Shown piece by piece: positions 16,785 through 23,337 of a DNA stretch of 50,293 nt; position 1 is the stretch's first letter; each line of letters starts with the position of its first letter. Location: positions 1 to 50,293 of the forward strand of contig CAKKSC010000041.1 of NCBI GenBank assembly GCA_919902985.1, read 5' to 3'. The notes under the pieces were generated by a model, which saw only the letters and a list, made by a program, of their open reading frames with translations, was not told the DNA's origin and made no database searches. Source of the stretch: Desulfuromonadales bacterium (GTDB lineage Bacteria; Desulfobacterota; JAENJC01). Both the position numbers and the translations under genes were made by a program.

Positions 16785-18059
16785 TTAGAACGCAACCTGA
16801 AGCTGAAGAACTAAATCTGTTGCTGCATCCTGCTTAGCAGCAAAGTCGCTGCTTGGTGTAAACATTGCATAGTAAGCATGAACTCCGGTGCTCTTGGTGA
16901 CCGCATACCATGCCTGAAGGTTCATCTCGCTGCCAATCGCTGTCTTTCCATTTGCCATGTCTTCTGCTGAGGAGAAGTTCCAGTACTCTGCAAGGAACTT
17001 CAACCCTTCAACCGGCTCTGCGCTCGCATTTATAGAAAAAGCCTTGAGACCGGATCCTAAGCTTCCTTCTACGATATCTGTTATACCGTAATTTGAATGC
17101 TGGTTTGAGCTTGCATGCTTGGAATAAAAGAGGTGATCAAATGCAGTGTCATCAGTGCTTGTGTCCTGTCCGCTGAGTTGGTCATATTCTGCGCCGATCC
17201 TGAGCTTTGCTACATCAGGAAGGGAGTAACCTGCAACAACCCAGATTGCGCTGGCCTTCTTCTTCGCAGTTGAAGTAGAATCTCCGCTCTGGAGGGCGAA
17301 CTCTGCATCCCAGTCGATATTCATTGCAGCTCCGTTTGCACGTACGCCGTAGGTAAAGAAGTTCTGACCTGTAGTTGCTGCAGCGGCCAACTCTTTCTTC
17401 TGCATTGCATAAACATCAATACCAGTTACAGGGATGCTCTTTATTGTTGCATAGATACCGTTTAACGTGCCGTTTACATCGGTTGCAGCGCTGTTTCTGT
17501 CTACACCTGTTACAGAAAAGCCGTTAACAGAAACAGCATCGATATTGTAACCCAGTATCCAGCCGTCAAATGTCTGGCCTGCCCCCCAGTCGTTTGCGGC
17601 AACCAGTCTCTGGTTTCCAAGTACTATCTTCTGACGTCCAGCCTTGAACAGCAAAGGCTGATCAAAGAGTTTGTCTACAACAACATATCCCTGATAGAGT
17701 CCAACTAAATCGCTATCTGCGGTTACGGAATTAACAGTTGTAACACCTGCAGTAGTGGTTGATGTTGTTGATACTCCGTTAGTGAAAGTCGGTCCGCTGG
17801 AACCCCAGTTCCTGTTGTTCTCGATAGATACATACGCCTTGACCCTCTCATCTACCTTTGCGTCTACATTTACCCTGGTCCTCTGGGTGATTGCATTTTT
17901 CACATCACCAGCATCAGCGTTGTAATCCTTGTTGTTTGTCCACTGATCCCTGAGCCTGATCTCTCCGCTGATCTTCAAGTCTGTCCCTTCGGCAAATGCT
18001 GTTCCAGCAAGGGATGCTACAAATACGCCTGCTACTGCTAAAGCTGAAATCTTTTTCAT
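16785..18059 (-). CDS. Outer-membrane porin
   Basis: This 424-residue protein has a clear signal peptide (MKKISALAVAGVFVASLAGT, cleavage after AFA) and alternating amphipathic strands with glycine and aromatic residues. It ends LVLQLQVAF, a C-terminal phenylalanine as expected for BAM-assembled barrels. Strand-like segments include DLKISGEIRLRDQW at the N-terminus, VDAKVDERVKAYVSIENNRN, and KAGRQKIVLGNQRLVAANDW, the last typical of alginate-export/general porin families. Substrate unknown. The ATG at 18059 has GGAGGGA just upstream. The gene is flanked by a long leader and a strong terminator, suggesting abundant expression. Confidence 0.9.
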   Translation of the reverse strand: MKKISALAVAGVFVASLAGTAFAEGTDLKISGEIRLRDQWTNNKDYNADAGDVKNAITQRTRVNVDAKVDERVKAYVSIENNRNWGSSGPTFTNGVSTTSTTTAGVTTVNSVTADSDLVGLYQGYVVVDKLFDQPLLFKAGRQKIVLGNQRLVAANDWGAGQTFDGWILGYNIDAVSVNGFSVTGVDRNSAATDVNGTLNGIYATIKSIPVTGIDVYAMQKKELAAAATTGQNFFTYGVRANGAAMNIDWDAEFALQSGDSTSTAKKKASAIWVVAGYSLPDVAKLRIGAEYDQLSGQDTSTDDTAFDHLFYSKHASSNQHSNYGITDIVEGSLGSGLKAFSINASAEPVEGLKFLAEYWNFSSAEDMANGKTAIGSEMNLQAWYAVTKSTGVHAYYAMFTPSSDFAAKQDAATDLVLQLQVAF

Positions 18060-18421
18060 TCCTTCCCTCCGTTTTTTAATTTTGATCCGATGGCTTGACA
18101 CCACCCATACTCTGATCCTCTACCTCTCCGGGTAAAATCCCTGATGGGAAGGGGATGTTCGTTAGGCGCATCGTGTTACGCCACTACATACTCAACATAA
18201 TCAACAAAAACAAGTTTGCCGCCTGTCCATCACCACCTTTCTGTACAGAGTTAACTATCTTTACAAGCTGGATACTGGTAGAATTGACGCAAGGGTAACA
18301 ACGATTATTGCTGTTGTCAAGCTTTTTTTACAGCTTTTTTACCTGTCAAGTTACTCCCCAAAAATGCTATTGTTCTACTCTACCTCTGGCCTTATGTTGT
18401 CTTAAGTTTCTTCTTTTGTGT
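18060..18421. other. Leader and promoter region of the porin gene
   Basis: No gene seen. The segment holds the porin 5' leader on the minus strand and a possible promoter at 18292-18320. T-rich stretches near 18320-18345 follow the porin promoter region. Confidence 0.5.
18292..18320 (-). promoter_or_regulatory. Possible sigma-70-type promoter for the porin gene
   Basis: TTGACA (18315-18320, minus strand) is followed by a 17-bp spacer and TACCCT (18292-18297). The -35 is perfect; the -10 matches only three of six positions. A start here would give a leader of about 225 nt. Confidence 0.3.
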
Positions 18422-19141
18422 TTAGAACCCGACTCCAAGCTTGAGCGAGTAAGCAGGAACCTCTGCAAAGTCGGCCTCTGCAACCATGTTTATCAATCCA
18501 AGACTGACCTTCATCCCTGCAAAGTATTTGGTCTCAGTGATGCTCTCCTTTTTTAGAAGATTGAGCGGTATGTTCTTAGGGTCACTCTCAATCTTCACCT
18601 GGCCGACACCTGCGTAAGGAGTCAGGATGGCAAACCCCTTGCTTATCGAAATATCGTACCCCATGGTATTGAGGTCGAGGTTTTCAACACCGTTCAGCTT
18701 GGTATATGTTCCTCTGACTGCCACAGCCGGCATTGTAATTCCGCCCTTTAAAAAGGCCCATTTCAACTCGCCGCCCCACAGGGAGATGTTGGTGCTTGGG
18801 ATAGAGGAGTAGATGGCGCCAAGGTCTATTCCAAAAGGAAGCCCCTTCTGGACGTGCAGTCTTGGGATAGGAAGGATGCCTGGAAAGTCGCCCATCTGTT
18901 TCCAGTAGCTCTTGTCCTCATTGATGTCCAGCGCCGTTGCCTCAACGCCAATGTCAAATCCGAGAATGCCAAGAGGCTCTGCCGGGGCCATCGGAAAGTA
19001 GGAAAGACCGAAACCTATTTCCTTGCTCAGGTCTTTGAAATCCTGCTGAACACCGCCGAGTTTTGACGGATCCAGATCTACGGCCCATGCGGACACGGAA
19101 ACAATCAGCATTGCCGCCATTAACAATAAAATCTTTTTCAT
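18422..19141 (-). CDS. Exported outer-membrane beta-barrel protein, unknown role
   Basis: This 239-residue protein has a signal peptide (MKKILLLMAAMLIVSVSAWA) and repeated beta-hairpin strands such as EIGFGLSYFPM, GILGFDIGVEATAL, GIDLGAIYSSIP, AVRGTYTKLNG and PYAGVGQVKIES. It ends AYSLKLGVGF with C-terminal phenylalanine, typical of barrels. The size suggests 8-12 strands. I recognise no specific family; it resembles small outer-membrane proteins of unknown function. A strong AAGGAGGG precedes the ATG. It is adjacent to the porin in the same direction, with a gap of about 360 bp, so it is not clearly in the same operon. Confidence 0.8.
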   Translation of the reverse strand: MKKILLLMAAMLIVSVSAWAVDLDPSKLGGVQQDFKDLSKEIGFGLSYFPMAPAEPLGILGFDIGVEATALDINEDKSYWKQMGDFPGILPIPRLHVQKGLPFGIDLGAIYSSIPSTNISLWGGELKWAFLKGGITMPAVAVRGTYTKLNGVENLDLNTMGYDISISKGFAILTPYAGVGQVKIESDPKNIPLNLLKKESITETKYFAGMKVSLGLINMVAEADFAEVPAYSLKLGVGF

Positions 19142-19196
19142 TTAACCCTCCTTATTAGTATAGGTCGGTAGACTTTATCTCAGGCCTTTTGAAATG

Positions 19197-19871
19197 TCAA
19201 TCCCGTTTACTCAGGCGGATTGTGGCGTAAATGACGCTCAGGGAGAGGATGGTCAGGATGATGACGAGATAATTCGCAAGGGAATATTCTCCTGACTGGG
19301 TAGCAGAATATATGGCAATCGGCATGGTTGCCGTCTTCCCGGGTATATTTCCGGCCAGCATCAGGGTTGCGCCGAACTCCCCAATCCCCCTTGCAAAGGA
19401 CAGGACAATCCCTGCGAGGAGCCCCCTCCATGCCAGCGGCAGGGTCACTTTTAAGACTGTTTCAATCTCCCCCTTGCCGAGGAGAAGGGACGCCTTTTCG
19501 AGTTCTGAGTTTACTGAATCTACCGCCGCCCTGGCGGTCTTGGCCATCAGAGGGAAGGAAACCACGAAAGAGGCAACAGCCGCTGCCTGCCAGGTAAATG
19601 CAACGGCCCATCCAGTCCAGTTATAAATAATCTTCCCTAATAAACCGTGCCTCCCCAATATAAGGATCAGGTAATAGCCTGTTACCGTAGGCGGCAGGAC
19701 CATAGGGAGTGTTATTATTGCATCAATAACGTCCTTTGCAAAAAAATCCTTCCTTGACAGCATGTAACCCAATACAGTACCTGTAAGCGCCACAAGGATG
19801 GTAGATATTAGTGACACCTGGATCGAGAGTCTTAAAGGCTGCCAGACCGTTTCCAGGATAGTTGTTGTCAT
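19197..19871 (-). CDS. modB: Molybdate/tungstate-type ABC transporter permease (ModB-like)
   Basis: This 224-residue membrane protein has five or six predicted spans. It carries the ModB/CysT signature LPMVLPPTVTGYYLI, and the EAA loop EKASLLLGKGEIETVLKVTLPLAWRGLLAG that contacts the ATPase, then GEFGATLMLAGNIPGKT and MPIAIY. These match molybdate permeases closely. It follows the ATPase gene with a 13-bp gap, so they probably form one transporter. No ModA-type binding protein or ModC-type ATPase (with its C-terminal TOBE/MOP domain) is encoded nearby, so the oxyanion specificity is inferred only from the permease. Confidence 0.88.
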   Translation of the reverse strand: MTTTILETVWQPLRLSIQVSLISTILVALTGTVLGYMLSRKDFFAKDVIDAIITLPMVLPPTVTGYYLILILGRHGLLGKIIYNWTGWAVAFTWQAAAVASFVVSFPLMAKTARAAVDSVNSELEKASLLLGKGEIETVLKVTLPLAWRGLLAGIVLSFARGIGEFGATLMLAGNIPGKTATMPIAIYSATQSGEYSLANYLVIILTILSLSVIYATIRLSKRD

Positions 19872-19884
19872 GTCTGCAAGGCCC

Positions 19885-20637
19885 TCACCTCAGTATCCTG
19901 CTCAGGAAGCTCTTAGTCCTATCGTTCTTGGGACTGGTAAATATATCCTCAGGCGCAGATGTCTCTATTATATCTCCGTCGGCGAAGACCACCACCCTGT
20001 CTGCCGCCTCTCTTGCAAATCCCATCTCATGGGTCGATATAATGGTTGTCATCCCCTCATTGACCATATCCTTTATGACAGAGAGTACCTCCCCTACCAT
20101 CTCGGGGTCAAGGGAAGCGGTAGGTTCGTCAAAGAGCATGGCCTCCGGTTTCATTGCCAGCGCCCTTGCAATGGCCACCCTCTGCTGCTGCCCGCCGGAG
20201 AGGTTCTCAGGGTGGGCGTCCGCCTTGTTTGCCATGTTTATCCTCGAAAGGAATGATATGGCATCTTCCATAGCCTTGTCTCTGGACACACCAAGAACCT
20301 TTACAGGGGCCTCTATGATGTTTTCTATAACGGTCATGTGGGGAAAGAGGTTGAACTGCTGGAACACCATCCCCACTTTCAGCCTTACCTGCCTTATCGC
20401 CTCCATATCGGAGCTGGATGGCTTTGGTCGGCTTATGGAATGGAGGGCAATCCCGTCCACCTCAATCTCCCCGCCCTGGAAGGTCTCCAGCCCGTTGATG
20501 CATCGAAGGAGCGAGCTTTTCCCGCTCCCGGACGGGCCGATAAGGACTACCACCTCCCCTTTTTTAACGTCAAGGGATATCCCCTTGAAGAGGTGATGAT
20601 CACCGTAATATTTATGCAGGTTCCTAACTTTAATCAT
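19885..20637 (-). CDS. ABC transporter ATPase of the polar amino acid (GlnQ) type
   Basis: This 250-residue ATPase has Walker A GPSGSGKSS, Q-loop VFQQFNLFPHMTVIENI, signature LSGGQQQRVAIARAL, Walker B AMLFDEPTASLDPE and switch histidine STHEMGFA. The FNLFPHMTVIEN and CINGLE motifs place it with GlnQ/HisP amino acid transport ATPases. It lacks the C-terminal extension of ModC. It directly precedes a ModB-like permease, a mixed pairing. Either the ATPase has been recruited to an oxyanion importer, or the permease substrate differs from molybdate. The start is an ATG without a strong ribosome binding site. No substrate-binding protein is local. Confidence 0.92.
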   Translation of the reverse strand: MIKVRNLHKYYGDHHLFKGISLDVKKGEVVVLIGPSGSGKSSLLRCINGLETFQGGEIEVDGIALHSISRPKPSSSDMEAIRQVRLKVGMVFQQFNLFPHMTVIENIIEAPVKVLGVSRDKAMEDAISFLSRINMANKADAHPENLSGGQQQRVAIARALAMKPEAMLFDEPTASLDPEMVGEVLSVIKDMVNEGMTTIISTHEMGFAREAADRVVVFADGDIIETSAPEDIFTSPKNDRTKSFLSRILR

Positions 20638-21047
20638 AATAAAATCAGCAGTAAGCCTCAGTGAACATTGAATTTTTGCAGCCCATCGATGTTTTCAAAG
20701 TCTATAATAATAAGACCGCTGTGTCAATTAATCCAGTTGGGGACCCTCTCTCGTTTCACTCCACCTGGTTCGTGGGGGGATGGTTTTCAGGTGGGTTAAA
20801 CTGAAAAAACTTGCCATCTGATAGTGCGTAGCTATCATTTTGCCATGAAGAAAGCTGGCGTGGTGAAGTGCTTCTGATTGCGGCGCGGGGTGACGTAAAT
20901 GATATTAATCTGTTAGGGATACGGAATAACATCATACCCCCCTTTAGATTTTTGGTCGAGTTTTTTCAGGAGAATTTCATGCCTAATCCCTATCCTGCCT
21001 TTCCTTGCCAGTTGCAAATGCCCTATCCTGAATTTTTCTTAAAAGCT
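20638..21047. other. Gene-free interval upstream of the ABC operon
   Basis: No credible gene is seen on either strand. The minus strand near 20638-20700 should hold the promoter of the ATPase-permease operon. No riboswitch consensus was recognised; a molybdenum-cofactor-type element was considered because of modB but could not be supported. Confidence 0.5.
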
Positions 21048-21069
21048 CCCCTCCTTAGCTAAGGAGGGG
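21048..21069. repeat. 22-bp perfect palindrome, GC-rich dispersed family
   Basis: CCCCTCCTTAGCTAAGGAGG plus GG is a perfect inverted repeat. On the minus strand it is followed by AGCTTTTAAG and may terminate transcription of the oxidase-like gene ending at 21084. Related palindromes occur at 35444-35490 and 38687-38757. Confidence 0.7.
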
Positions 21070-21083
21070 CAGGGGTGGTTGAT

Positions 21084-22478
21084 TTACTTCCACTTCTTCC
21101 CAAGCAGTGAAGCCAGCACATTCAATACAAAGACAGCCCCAGCAATTGCTGCAAGCATACTGCCGAGACCCTGAAGCGCCATGCCCATGGTCTTGGCTGC
21201 TGAGTCAAGGTTCTGGGCAGTTCCATAGGTCTTTCTTGGGACTCCGTGTGCTCCTGCCCAGAACATGCCCAGGACAAACAAGGCCTGGCCCGTGGTATAA
21301 ATGTAGGGTTGGTACTTGGCCATCTTTTGGCTCCAGACCTTTCTGCCGAGGAGCGGGATTATGTAATACGCAAGCCCCATGAATGCTGTTGTAACAGCCC
21401 CGATGACGCCGTGATAGTGGGATGGGACCTTCAGGTTGCTGCCACGAATAAATAAAGATACGATTCCACCAAGGGCAAACAGTACCATTGAAAGGACAAG
21501 TGATGAAAATGCGGGGTCAGCCCAGTTAAGTTTGCCCTCTTTTTTCTGCTGCATTATCCCCCTGATGATACCTATGGCAAAGAATGCGGTGGACGGGCCA
21601 AGGCCGTATTTCATAAGGTGTGTAAAGCTGTCCTTGTAAAGCTGACTGTTTATGTCAGCATGAAAGAAGATGAACGGGGCTGGAATCATGAATAGAATAT
21701 AGTAGGCAAAGGCCAATGTTGCAATCCTGTCGCTCCCGACAGGTACATTTTTTAGCGTAAGGGACGCCAGGAGCAGCCACGCAGAGACCATCCCTATGGT
21801 ATTTGCGAACTGGAGTATATGCCCACCACCCCAGAACAGACGCTCGAAGTATAGACCCGGTTCCATGGCGACCCCTGGCATAACCTCCGTTGGTATGAGT
21901 GGGTAGGCAATCCCAAAACAGATCAGCCCTATAATAACGGCAAGCCCGGCTGCCAGCATCCCAAAGGTGAGGACTGGAAGGCCCGATGACTTGTCAGCTT
22001 TAATTACGGTAAGAAAGGTATTTACTACCGTAACTCCTATGCCAACACCGACAAGGAGAAGTGCGACGTAAAATACCGGGTGGGTGAGGACAGGGACATA
22101 GTTGGCGTGTATTGGTTCACCAAGGGCAAGTAACGTGGAGACTGTCAGAAGGATCATTCCACTCACGGTAGCCGAGAACCCGGTCCAGCCAAGGATTGGG
22201 CAGAACAGCTTAGCTTTAAGATACGATACACTGCTCAACAACCACAAGACCGCCATGAATGCTAAAAACCATATGACCACTGAGAGATCTACGTGGCCTA
22301 CGAGGGCGACATAGAGAAAATCCTTACCAGGATAAAGCCCCTGAATTACCGGTGTGCGGCCTAGTGCCAGCAAGACTGCGAATATTCCAGCAAATACAAG
22401 GGTCGAGGCAGCGAATAAAAGCCAAGCATATACCAGCTTTCCTGTTTCATCATCCACTATCATATCTCTTAAATCCAT
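21084..22478 (-). CDS. Heme-copper-oxidase subunit I-like membrane protein, incomplete CuB site
   Basis: This 464-residue protein has about 12 predicted spans, the length of a catalytic heme-copper oxidase subunit. Candidate ligands: H62 in GHVDLSVVIWFLAF (low-spin heme, helix II), H220 in WGGGHILQF (CuB-type, helix VI), and H354/H356 in PSHYHGVIGA (helix X pair, high-spin and low-spin hemes). The paired CuB histidines expected in helix VII are reduced to one (FFHADIN, H273). No subunit II or cytochrome c subunit is adjacent. It resembles widespread cbb3/NOR-like orphan subunits whose reaction is unclear. Its start overlaps the CRP/FNR-type gene by one base (TGATG), so they are translationally coupled. 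Oxygen or NO reduction is possible but not assured. Confidence 0.8.
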   Translation of the reverse strand: MDLRDMIVDDETGKLVYAWLLFAASTLVFAGIFAVLLALGRTPVIQGLYPGKDFLYVALVGHVDLSVVIWFLAFMAVLWLLSSVSYLKAKLFCPILGWTGFSATVSGMILLTVSTLLALGEPIHANYVPVLTHPVFYVALLLVGVGIGVTVVNTFLTVIKADKSSGLPVLTFGMLAAGLAVIIGLICFGIAYPLIPTEVMPGVAMEPGLYFERLFWGGGHILQFANTIGMVSAWLLLASLTLKNVPVGSDRIATLAFAYYILFMIPAPFIFFHADINSQLYKDSFTHLMKYGLGPSTAFFAIGIIRGIMQQKKEGKLNWADPAFSSLVLSMVLFALGGIVSLFIRGSNLKVPSHYHGVIGAVTTAFMGLAYYIIPLLGRKVWSQKMAKYQPYIYTTGQALFVLGMFWAGAHGVPRKTYGTAQNLDSAAKTMGMALQGLGSMLAAIAGAVFVLNVLASLLGKKWK

Positions 22479-23167
22479 CAGATCTCAATCTCCTTAAGTA
22501 TGCTCTCAAGTCTCTTGACATCGAGGGTCATCTTCCCTTTGCTGTCTCTTACTATCCCTTCCTTCTTGAACCTGCTTATGACCCTTATGGTTGTCTCTAT
22601 TGTACTCCCGACCATATCCGCAATGTCCTGTCTTGTAAAATGTATGCTCAGATCCACCCCCCCGTCTACTGGAGTTCCCAGCTTCCTGGCAAGTTTAAGG
22701 AGCACCATGGCTATCCTGCCCTCCACCCTTTCTCCCCGGAGTTCCCTGGCCACATTCATGGCGCCCCTCAACTTTCTACCCAGGTCCCCTATGATCTCCA
22801 GCGCCACCGAGGGATACTTCTTCAACAGAGAGATAAAGTCCCTCCTTGATATCTTCAGGATGGTCCCATTTCCCATTCCCTGGGCAGTAGCAGGATACGG
22901 CCCACCGTCAAAGACCGCCACCTCTCCGATTACGTCGCCTGCAGACATCACTGCCATGATCATATCTCTCCCTGACGGGGAATGTTTTACCATTTTAATA
23001 TTCCCTTCTTTGACTATGCAAAGCCAGTTCGGAGGATCTCCTTCAGTCAATATGAACTCTTCCTTTTCAAATCCTTCCTCTATAAAAAGGGAGGATACTA
23101 CCGACAGGTCAGGGGGGGTTAACGATGAAAAGATGGTGGTGTTTTTTAGGAGCTGTAATTTATCCAT
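22478..23167 (-). CDS. CRP/FNR-family transcription regulator
   Basis: This 229-residue regulator has an N-terminal cyclic-nucleotide-binding-type beta roll (NWLCIVKEGNIKMVKHSPSG, GDVIGEVAVFDGGPYPATAQ) and a C-terminal winged helix (FTRQDIADMVGSTIETTIRV, recognition helix about 171-195). Only one cysteine is present, so an FNR-type [4Fe-4S] sensor is excluded; the ligand may be a heme gas sensor, nucleotide or other effector. The ETTIRVISR recognition helix fits the TGAT-N4-ATCA operator found upstream at 23237-23250. It is the first gene of an operon with the oxidase-like gene and diverges from the cytochrome b fusion gene, so it probably controls both and itself. Confidence 0.93.
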   Translation of the reverse strand: MDKLQLLKNTTIFSSLTPPDLSVVSSLFIEEGFEKEEFILTEGDPPNWLCIVKEGNIKMVKHSPSGRDMIMAVMSAGDVIGEVAVFDGGPYPATAQGMGNGTILKISRRDFISLLKKYPSVALEIIGDLGRKLRGAMNVARELRGERVEGRIAMVLLKLARKLGTPVDGGVDLSIHFTRQDIADMVGSTIETTIRVISRFKKEGIVRDSKGKMTLDVKRLESILKEIEI

Positions 23168-23190
23168 AGCGTTATTATTTAATGAAGGGC

Positions 23191-23219
23191 ATCTTAAACT
23201 TAAGAATAATCATTGTCAA
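23191..23219 (-). promoter_or_regulatory. Sigma-70-type promoter of the regulator-oxidase operon
   Basis: On the minus strand TTGACA (23214-23219) and TAAGAT (23191-23196) are separated by exactly 17 bp. The predicted start near 23184 gives a short leader before the ATG at 23167. Confidence 0.65.
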
Positions 23220-23236
23220 TGTTATGATGTATATCT

Positions 23237-23250
23237 ATGATGCTTATCAT
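23237..23250. promoter_or_regulatory. CRP/FNR-type operator in the divergent promoter region
   Basis: ATGATGCTTATCAT is a perfect inverted repeat ATGAT-N4-ATCAT, one base off per half-site from the FNR consensus TTGAT-N4-ATCAA. Its centre (23243.5) is about 41.5 bp upstream of the predicted start of the rightward promoter and about 60 bp upstream of the leftward one. These are the usual class II and class I activator positions. Confidence 0.65.
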
Positions 23251-23272
23251 ACTCAACCTTTTTTGTCGGGTA

Positions 23273-23278
23273 TAGCAT
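23273..23278 (+). promoter_or_regulatory. -10 element of the rightward, activator-dependent promoter
   Basis: TAGCAT matches TATAAT at four of six positions and lies where the -10 of a class II promoter is expected if the operator at 23237-23250 is centred at -41.5. No good -35 hexamer exists, consistent with activator dependence. Confidence 0.45.
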
Positions 23279-23337
23279 AGTTTTATTCATATATCTAATA
23301 TGTCTCTTCATAAATTTGGACCATTATAAGGAGGATT

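Noticed and set aside
20638-21047. Possible riboswitch upstream of the ModB-like operon
   Set aside because: The region is on the correct side for the minus-strand operon, but I could not fit a molybdenum-cofactor riboswitch consensus or a clear multi-stem fold.
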